Position numbers and translations under genes: made by a program
The notes under the pieces: model-generated
Seen by the model: the letters and a program-made list of their open reading frames with translations, nothing else
Databases searched by the model: none
Told to the model about the DNA's origin: nothing
Part shown: in pieces, positions 26,501 through 35,210 of the stretch
How positions within the stretch are numbered: position 1 is the first letter of the stretch
How the letters are laid out: each line of letters begins with the position of its first letter
From: JAAYCI01 sp047972265
GTDB lineage: Bacteria > Bacillota > Clostridia > Oscillospirales > Ruminococcaceae
Direction of reading: 5' to 3'
Length of the DNA stretch: 64,000 nucleotides
NCBI GenBank assembly: GCA_047972265.1
Contig: JBKEAM010000134.1
Location: forward strand, 1-64,000

Positions 26501-27091
26501 GGCTAAAATATCACGCAGGCGCACCAAGTTATCCTCTGCCGATGACAAACGGCGTTCGGCCTCATTTTTGCGGTACCTGTAGCGGGCAATACCACTGGCC
26601 TCTTCAAAAATTTCGCGCCGCTCAGAGCTTTTGGCACGCATAATTTCGGCAATACGCCCCTGCCCTATAATAGAGTAACCGTCGCGTCCAAGGCCGGTAT
26701 CCAGCAAAAGCTCGTACACGTCTTTAAGGCGAACGCTTTGCCCGTTCACCGAATACTCCGATTCTCCGCTACGGTAGTATTTACGCCCTATGGTAACTTC
26801 GTCGGCCTCTACATCCAGCCGACGGTCGGAGTTATCTAAAATAAGGTGAACCGCAGCAAAACCCATCGCACCACGGCGCTGGGTTCCACCAAAAATTACG
26901 TTTTCCATTTTGCCGCCGCCACGCAGCTGTTTTACGCTTGTTTCGCCCATAACCCACCGAATGGCGTCGGAAATATTGCTTTTTCCGCTTCCGTTGGGTC
27001 CTACCACCGCAGTAATGCCTTTATCAAAAGATATACGGGTGCGATCGGGAAAAGATTTGAAGCCCTGTATTTCCAGTGCTTTAAGAAACAC
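23534..27091 (-). CDS. smc: Chromosome segregation protein SMC
   Basis: 1185 residues, the standard length. Walker A GPNGSGKSNISDAIRWVMGE at the N-terminus, long coiled-coil arms, a hinge at about 505-665 (ILGPVSSLLSV, YLKDNNAGRATFLPL), a second coiled coil, and the C-terminal ABC signature LSGGEQALIAI with Walker B FCVLDEIEAALD. Forms the condensin ring with ScpA/ScpB, which are not in the window. The start is GTG with AGGGGG 6 nt upstream. Lies between rnc and ftsY in the conserved order. Confidence 0.97.
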   Translation of the reverse strand: MFLKALEIQGFKSFPDRTRISFDKGITAVVGPNGSGKSNISDAIRWVMGETSVKQLRGGGKMENVIFGGTQRRGAMGFAAVHLILDNSDRRLDVEADEVTIGRKYYRSGESEYSVNGQSVRLKDVYELLLDTGLGRDGYSIIGQGRIAEIMRAKSSERREIFEEASGIARYRYRKNEAERRLSSAEDNLVRLRDILAELESRVGPLEKESAKAKKFLELSAERKSLEITLWVDTINDTRDTLRTQQRKIEVAQADYERKGEEIDALFAETQDVRAQIERIIVEIERANTDIRALQEELAGRDARVAVLRNDIEHNEASIASLQKEIEQSGLQAENISKEIATLEEAGQKATELLVAVRDKIAALEKRLADMQAANLASGERKGKIQADLAEYTSRITALRVEEAGAESAGLAAVARLADEQQEAAESNAELEKLLQEKADTEVLLTHTEETLEKLNNIRAGLALKQKNRTDALNAADVAERGAARELETAEQRLAMLRELESNLDGFQSSVKSVVKAGRGGRLRGILGPVSSLLSVKNGYEVAIETALGYSLQNIVVDGEAAAKAAMAYLKDNNAGRATFLPLDTVRPQRLDANLPAGAISAQTLVRFDPKFENIVSSLLARIVVVEDIHSASHVARTLNYRNRVVTRDGQVINAGGSFTGGSVSRSAGLFSRKQEMEELSGKMQQLKEKMQKAADETDRVKAEVDVLNAEMIATDSEIITAGGDKIRCDAEMSRLNQSVQARRNALQEAETACAQLLQEQKQSEEKRDNAKKEQQTLNAEIEILSVELESLVGEGDGFLTLREQLATQLEQLRLEALGYERDIEESNRSAQSLRARTGEGLSRQEELLKSISEIEQRNQENLHKIEEVDVEAGDKRGQIVAKEDEIKALSASRMEKEAKIAGKTTQERAFTAEREELGREVARLDEQKTSLENKYNGTIAQMWDEYELTPGDAEALCVEFTSVTELRRRVGELRGKIRALGNVNVGAVEEYEEVNERYTFLKKQVGDVEASKAELEKMIAELSAEMTAIFATNFAQINTHFGRIFVELFGGGRAELSLSDPENLLESGIEIGVEPPGKIIRDLTALSGGEQALIAICIYFAILAVNPAPFCVLDEIEAALDEVNVVRFAVYLRRISMKTQFIVITHRRGSMEEADVLYGVTMQEDGVSKLLRLNVADVDATLVQ

Positions 27092-27128
27092 AAAAGGCCC
27101 CCTTCCGTATAGATTATTGTTGGTGAAC

Positions 27129-27800
27129 TTACTGTTCTTGTTCTAGCCCCATTAGCACCAATGCCTGACGGGCCGCCTGTTGTTCTGCCGCTTTTTTACT
27201 ATGCCCCTGCCCCACACCAATGCAGTTGGAGTTAAGGTGCACTTCTACTGTAAATTTTTTATCGTGGTCGGGGCCTTCTTCGCCCGCAACCACATAACGC
27301 AAGCGCTCTTCAGGGTTTTGCTGCACAACCTCTTGCAGGCGGGTTTTATAATCCTCGCCCGTAGGGGCTGCCGCTTGCACAAAAGGCAACACAAAGCCCC
27401 TTGCAATCTCAATGCCACCATCTAAATACAGGGCGGCAATTAAGGCTTCAAACGCATCACTTAAAAGGCTGTCGCGCTCACGTCCGCCGCCGCGTTCTTC
27501 CCCTTTGCCCAAAAGCAGATAATTGCCCAGTTCAATTTGTCTTGCAAAGCCCGCAAGGGCGGGCTCGCACACAAGGCTGGCACGGGTACGGGTAAGTTCC
27601 CCTTCGGGAAGATGACGCCGATGGTGAAATAAACTGTCTGCCACCACAAGCGAAAGAACCGAATCGCCCAAAAACTCTAACCGTTCGTTGCTTTCCATTG
27701 GGGTACGAGATTCGTTTGCATAAGAGGTATGGGTAAGCGCTGTTTGCAATAAGCCGGTGTTTTTAAATGTATACCCAATGGTTTTTTCCAGGGGTGTCAT
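27129..27800 (-). CDS. rnc: Ribonuclease III
   Basis: Double-strand-specific endoribonuclease of rRNA and mRNA processing. 223 residues: N-terminal nuclease domain with the signature ERLEFLGDSVLSLVVADSL and acidic catalytic residues, then a C-terminal dsRNA-binding domain (about 152-220, GVGQGHSKKAAEQQAARQAL). The ATG overlaps the plsX stop in ATGA, so translation is probably coupled. The acpP gene that often sits between plsX and rnc is missing here. Confidence 0.97.
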   Translation of the reverse strand: MTPLEKTIGYTFKNTGLLQTALTHTSYANESRTPMESNERLEFLGDSVLSLVVADSLFHHRRHLPEGELTRTRASLVCEPALAGFARQIELGNYLLLGKGEERGGGRERDSLLSDAFEALIAALYLDGGIEIARGFVLPFVQAAAPTGEDYKTRLQEVVQQNPEERLRYVVAGEEGPDHDKKFTVEVHLNSNCIGVGQGHSKKAAEQQAARQALVLMGLEQEQ

Positions 27801-28807
27801 TCTGCATCCGCCTCCGCCTTATGCGCAAGCATCCATTTTTCTATAGAGCCGCACACGTCCTTTTCGGCGCAGGTTTTGGCCTGCCGAATGGCATTTTTGA
27901 TGGCCTTTGCGTTAGAGGAGCCATGTGCTTTAATAACAGGCTTTTTAATGCCCAATAGGGGCGCACCGCCGTACTCGGTATAATCAAAGCTCTTTTTAAA
28001 ATCGGCAAGGCCGCTTTTTATAAGCAGAGCCGCAACTTTTGTTTTAAGGCTTTTCATAAACATGCCTTTAATCATGCCGGAGAACATTTTTGCAACGCCC
28101 TCGGTAAGTTTTAAAATTACGTTGCCCGTAAAACCATCGCAAACAACAACATCACATTTGCCGCTGGGGATATCGCGCGGCTCGATATTACCTGTAAAAT
28201 TAAGGCCGCTGTTTTGCAATAAGGGGTAAGCTTGCAATTGCAGCTCGGTTCCTTTTGTTTCTTCGGTACCATTGTTTACAAGGCCCACGGTGGGTTCTTC
28301 TATGCCCATTACGTTGTTTTGGTAAGCGGAGCCCATGGCGGCAAACTGCACCAGCATTTCGGGACGGCACTCTACATTGGCGCCGCAATCTATTAACAGC
28401 CAGGGCTTTGTACCACCCGGCATAACGGTGCCTATGGCGGCCCTTTTAACGCCCTTGATGCGTTTTACCAGCATGGTAGCCCCTACCAAAAGCGCCCCGG
28501 TAGAACCTGCCGAAACCAACGCTTCCCCATCTCCCGCGGCCAGTGCCTTTAAAGAAATAGCAAGGCTGGACTCTGGTTTTTTTCGCAAAACATCGGTGGA
28601 ATCATCCTCCATAGAAATTACATCTGCGGCATGGCGTATTTCGATCCCCGAAAGAGAGATGTTTTTTTCTTGTGCGGCACTGCGCAGTTTTGGCTCGTCA
28701 CCAACGGCAATCACTTCTACCCCAAGCTCCTTAACGGCGGCAGCAGCCCCCTCTAGCGGGGCAAACGGGGCGTTGTCTCCGCCCATTGCATCTATGATTA
28801 TTTTCAT
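27797..28807 (-). CDS. plsX: Phosphate acyltransferase PlsX
   Basis: Converts acyl-ACP to acyl-phosphate for phosphatidic acid synthesis. 336 residues beginning MKIIIDAMGGDNAPFAPLEG, with the typical SAGSTGALL and CDGFTGNV motifs. ATG at 28805-28807 follows AAAGGAGGAG; the upstream 17 in-frame codons include the ribosome binding site itself. Coupled to rnc. A TAGAAT box near 28850 may be a -10, but no good -35 was found. Confidence 0.96.
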   Translation of the reverse strand: MKIIIDAMGGDNAPFAPLEGAAAAVKELGVEVIAVGDEPKLRSAAQEKNISLSGIEIRHAADVISMEDDSTDVLRKKPESSLAISLKALAAGDGEALVSAGSTGALLVGATMLVKRIKGVKRAAIGTVMPGGTKPWLLIDCGANVECRPEMLVQFAAMGSAYQNNVMGIEEPTVGLVNNGTEETKGTELQLQAYPLLQNSGLNFTGNIEPRDIPSGKCDVVVCDGFTGNVILKLTEGVAKMFSGMIKGMFMKSLKTKVAALLIKSGLADFKKSFDYTEYGGAPLLGIKKPVIKAHGSSNAKAIKNAIRQAKTCAEKDVCGSIEKWMLAHKAEADAE

Positions 28808-28893
28808 CCTGTCTCCTCCTTTGTACAGACCATCTGTATAAACAATTAATTCTACCATATTCTGTTATAAATTGGGCAAACTTATTTTAATTT

Positions 28894-30210
28894 TTACAAA
28901 GCGCCGTTCCACAATGCAAGGCTTTGCAGGGCGCGGTTTGCAAGTGCCTCGTAACGCAGGCGTTTATCCCGTATGGTTTCTTCCAGCGGGGGCAACACAC
29001 CCATGTTGGCACCCATAGGCTGAAAGTCTTTATTGGGGGTGGTAATATACCTTACCAGTGCACCACACATGCTTTGTATTGGTGGTGCGGGCGGCAACTG
29101 CTTATTTTGCAGCAGAGCCATTGCAGTGCGCGCCGCCAGCAGGCCGCTGGCCGCACTTTCCATATAGCCCTCAAACCCTGTAATTTGCCCCGCAAAAATA
29201 ATATTGGGATGTTCTTTTAACTGCAATGTCTCATCCAGCACTTTGGGGCTGTTTAAAAATGTATTGCGATGCATTACCCCGTAACGGGCAAACTCTGCGT
29301 TTTCAAGCCCCGGTATCATGCCAAAAACACGCTTCTGCTCGCCAAAGCGCAGGTTGGTTTGAAAGCCCACCAAATTGTACAGTGTACCTTCGGCATCCTC
29401 TCGGCGCAGCTGCACGTTGGCCCAGGGGCGATGGCCTGTTTTGGGGTTGCGCAGCCCCACCGGACGCAAAGGGCCGTAGCGCATAGTATCGGGCCCTCGG
29501 CGCGCCATAACCTCTACCGGCATGCAGCCCTCGTACACCGTAATATTGCCGTCAAACTCGTGCGTGGGGGCTTGTTCAGCCTCAATTAACTGGGCATAAA
29601 ACGCCTCGTATTCTTCTTTATTAAAAGGGCAGTTTAAATAATCGCTGTCTCCTCTATCGTAACGCGAGGCCGCAAACACCTTTTCAAAATCCAAAGAATC
29701 GGCCGTTACAATGGGGGCGGCTGCATCGTAAAAAGAGAGCTGTTCTCCCCCCGCAAGGCGGGCAATTTCCTCTGCCAAGGTACCCTCTGTAAGGGGGCCG
29801 CTTGCCACAATTATAGGTACATTTTGCGGCAGCGGGCCTGTAAATTCTTCCCGCACAAGATGTATACCGGGTGTTTGCTGCACCATTTGGGTTACCAGTT
29901 CGCCAAACTCATCCCTGTTTACCGCCAATGCGCCACCCGCAGGCACCCTGCACTGCTCTGCCAAGGGCAGCAAGCTGCTGCCCAGTTCTTTCATTTCGGC
30001 TTTTAAAAGGCCGCCTGCACTTGCCAAACGCTCGGCTTTAAAAGAGTTTGAACAAACAAGCTCGGCTAAATTGCCGCTTTTGTGTGCGGCAGAATACCGC
30101 ACGGGCTTTTGCTCATACAGGGTAACATTTATCCCTTTTTGGGCAAGCCAAAGGGCGGCCTCGCATCCCGCCAGGCCGCCTCCTATTACAATTATATCTT
30201 TATCGCTCAT
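28894..30210 (-). CDS. trmFO: Methylenetetrahydrofolate-tRNA-(uracil-5-)-methyltransferase TrmFO
   Basis: Folate- and FAD-dependent enzyme that makes ribothymidine at tRNA position 54. 438 residues; FAD-binding IIVIGGGLAGCEAA at the N-terminus, CSNSFKAERLASAGG and AGQITGFEGYMESAASG near the C-terminus, all TrmFO hallmarks. The start ATG shares ATGA with the topA stop. topA-trmFO is a conserved Bacillota pair. Confidence 0.96.
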   Translation of the reverse strand: MSDKDIIVIGGGLAGCEAALWLAQKGINVTLYEQKPVRYSAAHKSGNLAELVCSNSFKAERLASAGGLLKAEMKELGSSLLPLAEQCRVPAGGALAVNRDEFGELVTQMVQQTPGIHLVREEFTGPLPQNVPIIVASGPLTEGTLAEEIARLAGGEQLSFYDAAAPIVTADSLDFEKVFAASRYDRGDSDYLNCPFNKEEYEAFYAQLIEAEQAPTHEFDGNITVYEGCMPVEVMARRGPDTMRYGPLRPVGLRNPKTGHRPWANVQLRREDAEGTLYNLVGFQTNLRFGEQKRVFGMIPGLENAEFARYGVMHRNTFLNSPKVLDETLQLKEHPNIIFAGQITGFEGYMESAASGLLAARTAMALLQNKQLPPAPPIQSMCGALVRYITTPNKDFQPMGANMGVLPPLEETIRDKRLRYEALANRALQSLALWNGAL

Positions 30211-32291
30211 GGATTTAATGGCCTTTCGTATCCGCAACCCTCTTTTAAACAGCGCAACACGCCATTTTTGCCACCCTTTTTAAACAGGGTAGATTTGCAC
30301 TGTGGGCAAACCTCGTCTGTAGGCTCGTCCCACGTCATAAAATCGCAGGCAGGGTAATTGGCACAGCCATAATATACACGCCCTTTTTTAGAACTGCGAA
30401 CCAGAATATCGCCGCCGTCTTTGGGGCACTTACCCGCCGCTTTGTTTACAATTTTTTGCGTATTGCGGCACTCCGGGAAGCCGGGGCAAGCCAAAAACTT
30501 ACCATAACGGCCTGTTTTAATTACCATGTTTCGACCACACAGCTCACAAATGATATCGGTTTCCTCTTCGGGTACCTTTACCTTTTTGCCTTCCATGTTT
30601 TTTTCGGCCTGCTCAAGGCTTTTTTCAAACGGCTTATAAAAATCATCTACCGTTTTGGCCCAATCGGCCTTGCCTTCTTCTACTTGGTCTAGGTTTTTTT
30701 CCATCTGAGCCGAAAATTTAACATCTACGACACCCGGAAACTCCTGCTCCAGCAAATCGGTAACAACCTTGCCAAGTGCGGTGGGCAGCAGCTTACGCTG
30801 TTCTCTTTCTACATAGCCCCTGTCCACAACCGTGGTGATGATGGGTGCATAGGTAGAGGGGCGTCCAATGCCATTTTCTTCCAGCGCCTTAATAAGGGCG
30901 GCCTCTGTATAGCGAGGGGGCGGCTGGGTAAACTTTTGTTCTGCCTTTAGTTCTTCCAAATCCAGTGCCATTCCCTCCGAAAGGGGTGGAAGCGCTGTTT
31001 CTTTCTTTTCTTTTTCGTCACTGGCTTCTTCATACAGGGCTGTAAAGCCATCGAAGGTAACCACAAATCCACTGGCGCGGAAAAGATAATCGCCTGCGGC
31101 AATATCAGCCGAAACGGTATCCATTTTACAGTCACTCATTTGGCTTGCAGTAAAACGACTCCAAATTAGCCGGTACAGCTTTGCCACATCACCCGTAAGG
31201 CTTTTTTCGGCTTCCTCTGGCGTAAGCAGCGGATCTGTGGGGCGAATTGCTTCGTGAGCGTCCTGCGCGGCGGTAGCGCTTTTGCGCTTATACACACGCG
31301 GTTTTCCGTAAACATATTTTTCTCCATAGGTGCCCACAATAAACTCTTTGGCCCCGGCTATTGCTTCGTCCGAAAGACGCAAAGAATCGGTACGCATATA
31401 GGTGATAAGACCGGTGGTACCGCGTCCCTCAATCTCTACACCTTCGTACAGCATTTGGGCGGCCCGCATGGTACGGGTTGCCGTAAAGCCAAAACGGCGG
31501 CTGGCCTCCTGCTGGAGGGTAGAGGTAATAAAAGGAGGCGCAGGTGTTTTTTTACGTGTGCCTTTTGTAAGGGATTTTACGGTATAGGGCTTGCCCTCTA
31601 AAGACGAAGTGATAGCACCAGCCTGCTCTGCCGTGGTTACTTCCAGCTTATTGCCGGCGGCATCTGCAAACAAACGGGCAGAAAACTGCTTTTTGCCCGC
31701 ATTTAACAAGGCATCAATGTTCCAGTATTCATCCGGAACAAATGCCTCTATTTCACGCTCGCGGTCTACAATTAGGCGTACAGCAACACTTTGCACACGC
31801 CCGGCCGAAAGGCCACGGCGAACCTTTTTCCATAAAAAGGGGCTTAGCTTGTAACCCACCAAACGGTCCAACACACGGCGGGCCTGCTGGGCGTCCACAA
31901 GGCTTATATCAATACTGCGGGCGTTTTCCATCCCCTCGGTAATTCCTTTTTTGGTAATTTCGCCAAAGGTTACCCGGTTGGTTTTGCTGGTATCCAAATT
32001 AAGCAAATGTGCCAAATGCCAGCTAATAGCCTCTCCCTCGCGGTCAGGGTCAGTTGCCAGCAGCACATCGTCACTTTCGGACGCTTTAGATTTTAATTCT
32101 CTTATTAGCTTTTGTTTTCCCTCAATATTTACATAGGTGGGGGCATACTCGTGTTCTACATCAATGCCCAGCACCTTTTGCGGAAGGTCTCGGATATGCC
32201 CCATAGAGGCAGTAACCTCATACCCGCTTCCCAGATATTTACGGATCGTCTTCGCTTTAGAGGGCGATTCTACGATAACCAAAGTTGACAT
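30207..32291 (-). CDS. topA: DNA topoisomerase I
   Basis: Relaxes negative supercoils. 694 residues: Toprim motif VIVESPSKAKTI and DPDREGEAI, the active-site tyrosine in GLITYMRTDS, then three C-terminal zinc ribbons (CELCG...CPGFPEC, CPKDGG...CANYPAC and CPQC...CLKEGC). The last ribbon ends with the protein, so the tail is complete. ATG follows GAGGTG. Upstream of trmFO, downstream of dprA by 11 bp. Confidence 0.97.
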   Translation of the reverse strand: MSTLVIVESPSKAKTIRKYLGSGYEVTASMGHIRDLPQKVLGIDVEHEYAPTYVNIEGKQKLIRELKSKASESDDVLLATDPDREGEAISWHLAHLLNLDTSKTNRVTFGEITKKGITEGMENARSIDISLVDAQQARRVLDRLVGYKLSPFLWKKVRRGLSAGRVQSVAVRLIVDREREIEAFVPDEYWNIDALLNAGKKQFSARLFADAAGNKLEVTTAEQAGAITSSLEGKPYTVKSLTKGTRKKTPAPPFITSTLQQEASRRFGFTATRTMRAAQMLYEGVEIEGRGTTGLITYMRTDSLRLSDEAIAGAKEFIVGTYGEKYVYGKPRVYKRKSATAAQDAHEAIRPTDPLLTPEEAEKSLTGDVAKLYRLIWSRFTASQMSDCKMDTVSADIAAGDYLFRASGFVVTFDGFTALYEEASDEKEKKETALPPLSEGMALDLEELKAEQKFTQPPPRYTEAALIKALEENGIGRPSTYAPIITTVVDRGYVEREQRKLLPTALGKVVTDLLEQEFPGVVDVKFSAQMEKNLDQVEEGKADWAKTVDDFYKPFEKSLEQAEKNMEGKKVKVPEEETDIICELCGRNMVIKTGRYGKFLACPGFPECRNTQKIVNKAAGKCPKDGGDILVRSSKKGRVYYGCANYPACDFMTWDEPTDEVCPQCKSTLFKKGGKNGVLRCLKEGCGYERPLNP

Positions 32292-32302
32292 GTTTCACCT
32301 CA

Positions 32303-33538
32303 TCAGTGATTTATGGTAAACCGACGGCCGGGCAGTTGCAGTGCCAAGCCGGCAATTTCTAATTCGGACAGGGCGGCAAGTGCTGCCCCGGGCGCCAAAA
32401 GGCTGGCGCGGCAAAGGTCATCCAGCCCTTGCGGATTTATACCAAGCACTTTTTGCACTATTTGTGCGTCCCTGCTTATTGGTATATCCTCTGGCTGCTG
32501 CCTTTGCTGCCATGGTTCCGCCCTGTTTATGGGCGGCTTTTTTATTATATTATTATCAGCCGGGGGCGTTTCCTCACTATTTTGCGGGTTGTCCCTTTGC
32601 GCAGAGGGCGCTTCGCCAAAATCCATTTGGTGAAAATTCTGCGCTTTTTGCGGTTCTTCCGGCTGGAGCTCGTTATTTTGATATATGCTTAAAACATCAA
32701 ATGCGCTGGCAGCTACATAGGCCCCCTCGCGCAGCATGGTGTTTGTCCCGGCAGAAAGTTCTGACAAAATGCTGCCCGGAACCGCAAAAACATCGCGGTC
32801 AAAATCTTGCGCAAAAGTAACGGTATGCATGGTGCCGCTGCGCGGGCGCGCCTCTACCACAACAAGCGCCTGAGAAAAGGCCGCTATTAACCGGTTGCGA
32901 TGCAAAAAATACCGTTTTTCCACCCCGGTATTGGGCGGATACTCACTGATTACAGCGCCTTCGTTTTCTATTTGCAGCATCAACCTGCGGTTTGCAGCAG
33001 GATAACACATGTTATGCCCAAACGCAATACATGCAATGGTGGCACCCTGTACCAACAGCGCTGCTTTGTGGGCTTCGGCGTCCAGCCCGGCGGCAAGGCC
33101 GCTTACCACCGCTGCGCCGCCCTCTGCTATGCCGGTGCCCAGTGCTCGCATTGCCTCTACCCCATAAGCCGAGGGCCTGCGGGCGCCAATCATGCCTATA
33201 CAGATATGGCTGTTCATTAAAGCTGCATTGCCCTTAACATACAACACCGGCGGCATACTGGCAATGTTTTTTAACAGATGGGGATAAGCGTCGTCCTCTG
33301 GGGTTATTATTTGTATCCCCTGTTTTTCTGTCTGCGCACGCATCTGCACAAAGTCCTGCGGCTTTGTTTGTAGCAAGCGCTGCTCCTGTGCTTTTGTTAA
33401 AATGCCGCTTCCGTACAGCGCAGGCAGCTCGGCATACAATTGTACACCGGCGGCCGAAAGGTTTTGCATAACCTCGGCACTGTTTAATGCGCCGGGGCCA
33501 AGGCCCTGTGCCAGCCAAATCCAAGTTTCTGTGCGCAT
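32303..33538 (-). CDS. dprA: DNA-processing protein DprA
   Basis: Loads RecA on incoming single-stranded DNA during transformation. 411 residues: N-terminal helical domain, Rossmann domain with GARRPSAYG, SGLAAGLDAEAHKAAL and HRNRLIAAFS, a low-complexity linker (about 305-345, rich in Pro/Asn/Gln) and a C-terminal winged-helix domain. Within the Rossmann domain the usual SGxLITA is SGTMHTV and YPxEN is YPAAN, so it is a somewhat divergent member. Presence of dprA alone does not show competence, since it is nearly universal. ATG follows a GGGGGG tract. Confidence 0.93.
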   Translation of the reverse strand: MRTETWIWLAQGLGPGALNSAEVMQNLSAAGVQLYAELPALYGSGILTKAQEQRLLQTKPQDFVQMRAQTEKQGIQIITPEDDAYPHLLKNIASMPPVLYVKGNAALMNSHICIGMIGARRPSAYGVEAMRALGTGIAEGGAAVVSGLAAGLDAEAHKAALLVQGATIACIAFGHNMCYPAANRRLMLQIENEGAVISEYPPNTGVEKRYFLHRNRLIAAFSQALVVVEARPRSGTMHTVTFAQDFDRDVFAVPGSILSELSAGTNTMLREGAYVAASAFDVLSIYQNNELQPEEPQKAQNFHQMDFGEAPSAQRDNPQNSEETPPADNNIIKKPPINRAEPWQQRQQPEDIPISRDAQIVQKVLGINPQGLDDLCRASLLAPGAALAALSELEIAGLALQLPGRRFTINH

Positions 33539-33558
33539 GCCATCCCCCCCGTATACGG

Positions 33559-34332
33559 CTACTGCCCGCCTGCAGAAAAATGATACATCATAACCGCTGC
33601 GGCCGCCGCAGCATTTAAACTATCCATACCGCTGTGCATGGGGATATACACCCTTTGGTGCGCCGCATGCAACGCCGCATTGCTAAGGCCTGCACCCTCG
33701 TTGCCAATAAGCAGCGCATATGGCCCTTTGGCTTGTATGGCAGACAACGGCTGGCCCCCCTGTAATGCCGCCGCAAATAAGGTGCCACCGCATTGCTGTA
33801 AGGATAAAAGCACCTCCTGTAGCTCAGCATTTACCGCCACCGGCAAACGGCCTGCCGCCCCCATAGCAGCGCGAAGCGCGCGGGGCGCAAATGGGTCGGC
33901 ACAGCCGGGCAAAAGCACCGCGCCGCCCAGCCCAAAAGCCGCCGCACTACGCAGCATAGCGCCTATATTGGTAGGGTCCTGCACGGCCTCGCACACTATA
34001 ACACCCTTTTTATAATCCAGTTGTTCTGCCTGGGTGCCGGGCATACTAAAAAGGCAGTAAAGCCCCTGCGGTGTTTTTGTTTGCGCCAGCTTATCATCTA
34101 CCGGGTCGTTAATAAGATATGAATTTTCGCAAAGATGCTCTACCTGAGGGTACTCTTTTAAAACCCTCTGTGTATAGAACGCCGCACAAACCGTAAGTGT
34201 TGCAGCCAAATCCGAACAAAGGCGTATTCCCTCTGCAAAAATTACATTTTCTTCAAGCCTAAAAGAGCCTGTAGAAGCAAGGCGGCAGGCATAACGCACC
34301 TGTTCATTATCACGGCTGGAAATACGTTGCAT
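33559..34332 (-). CDS. SpoU/TrmH-family RNA 2'-O-methyltransferase
   Basis: 257 residues. An N-terminal substrate-binding domain (about 1-95) with LEENVIFAEGIRL precedes a SPOUT knot: VQDPTNIGAMLRSAAAFG (motif 1), LLIGNEGAGLS (motif 2) and MHSGMDSLNAAAAAAVMMY (motif 3). It probably methylates a 23S rRNA ribose; the exact site cannot be assigned. Two ATGs are close; the second is chosen because GGAG is 7 nt before it and only 1 nt before the first. Downstream of rplT, as in many Clostridia, where an RNA methyltransferase follows infC-rpmI-rplT. Confidence 0.92.
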   Translation of the reverse strand: MQRISSRDNEQVRYACRLASTGSFRLEENVIFAEGIRLCSDLAATLTVCAAFYTQRVLKEYPQVEHLCENSYLINDPVDDKLAQTKTPQGLYCLFSMPGTQAEQLDYKKGVIVCEAVQDPTNIGAMLRSAAAFGLGGAVLLPGCADPFAPRALRAAMGAAGRLPVAVNAELQEVLLSLQQCGGTLFAAALQGGQPLSAIQAKGPYALLIGNEGAGLSNAALHAAHQRVYIPMHSGMDSLNAAAAAAVMMYHFSAGGQ

Positions 34333-34355
34333 CGGCATGCTCCTTTATGGTAAAT

Positions 34356-34381
34356 AGCCCCAGCAAACAAATGCGGGGGCT
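34356..34381 (-). promoter_or_regulatory. Hairpin in the SpoU gene leader
   Basis: AGCCCC/GGGGCT, a mismatch, then GCA/TGC around a short loop, ending about 12 nt before the ribosome binding site. Its place suggests a leader structure rather than a terminator, since no T-run follows. Confidence 0.35.
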
Positions 34382-34484
34382 AAGCCCTGTACACTTAAAC
34401 TGGATATGCAAAAAATGACTGCCATGTTTTGCCCAAACAAAAAATACAACGACTGTGTGCCATATGATTATTTTATTGCGACTT

Positions 34485-34514
34485 ATAATAAAAATTATAA
34501 ACCCACATATACAA
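34485..34514 (-). promoter_or_regulatory. Weak candidate promoter for SpoU-dprA-topA
   Basis: TTGTAT (34509-34514), 18-bp spacer, TATTAT (34485-34490) on the minus strand. An alternative TATAAT overlaps at a poorer spacing. Confidence 0.35.
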
Positions 34515-34518
34515 CACG

Positions 34519-34546
34519 ACGCCCACACACGTACGTGCGCGGGCGT
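34519..34546 (-). terminator. Near-perfect inverted repeat after rplT
   Basis: The 28-nt element is almost fully self-complementary (ACGCCC/GGGCGT, with CACGTACGTG at the centre), 9 bp after the rplT stop. It lacks a U-tract, so factor-independent termination is doubtful; it may cap the 3' end of the rplT mRNA. Confidence 0.45.
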
Positions 34547-34555
34547 TGCTGGCAA

Positions 34556-34909
34556 TTAATTGGCCTTTTTGGCGGTTTCGATAAGAGCGCTGAAACTCTT
34601 GGGATCGTGGATGGCCATCTCGCTCAGCATCTTGCGGTTCAGCTCGATGCCGGATTTCTTCAGCCCATTCATAAAGCTGGAGTAGTTAATGCCTTCGGCG
34701 CGGCAGGCCGCATTGATACGGGTAATCCACAGGCTACGGAAGTCACGCTTTTTCAGCTTACGGCCTACAAAAGCGTAGTTACCGCTCTTCATTACCTGCT
34801 GTTTAGCCATTTTAAAATGGGTGGATTTGCTGCCATAGTACCCTTTAGCCAACTTAAGGGTTTTTTTCCTTCTTTTGCGCGTCATCATAGCGCCTTTAAT
34901 ACGAGCCAT
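34556..34909 (-). CDS. rplT: 50S ribosomal protein L20
   Basis: 117 residues, starting MARIKGAMMTRKRRKK, with the globular core FVGRKLKKRDFRSLWITRIN typical of L20. Needed early in 50S assembly and, in B. subtilis, the repressor of its own operon through the infC leader. ATG follows AAGGAG. Last gene of infC-rpmI-rplT, and the matching leader attenuator is present at 35823-36002. Confidence 0.98.
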   Translation of the reverse strand: MARIKGAMMTRKRRKKTLKLAKGYYGSKSTHFKMAKQQVMKSGNYAFVGRKLKKRDFRSLWITRINAACRAEGINYSSFMNGLKKSGIELNRKMLSEMAIHDPKSFSALIETAKKAN

Positions 34910-34969
34910 ATTCCAAAACTCCTTCGATTCGTTTTAATAGCCTCTTTTTGCTTTTTGCAAAACAGGCGC

Positions 34970-35167
34970 TTACGCGTAAGGCAGCATCTCTTTTACTGCG
35001 GCCTCGTTGGTTTTATCGGCATAGGCCGATTTACGGAAACCGCGTTTAAGTTTGCGGTCTTTTTTGGTAAGGATGTGGCTGCGGTATGCGCTTCCACGTT
35101 TTACCCTTCCGGATTTGGTTAATTTGAAGCGCTTTTTTGCGCCCGAATGGCTTTTCAGCTTCGGCAT
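34970..35167 (-). CDS. rpmI: 50S ribosomal protein L35
   Basis: 65 residues, MPKLKSHSGAKKRFKLTKSGRVKR at the start in two parts typical of L35: KSHSGAKKRF and RGSAYRSHILTKK. ATG follows CAGGAGGAG. Middle gene of infC-rpmI-rplT, 43 bp after infC and 60 bp before rplT. Confidence 0.98.
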   Translation of the reverse strand: MPKLKSHSGAKKRFKLTKSGRVKRGSAYRSHILTKKDRKLKRGFRKSAYADKTNEAAVKEMLPYA

Positions 35168-35210
35168 GTGAATACTCCTCCTGTTATACGGTCTATTCCG
35201 AGATTTGAGC

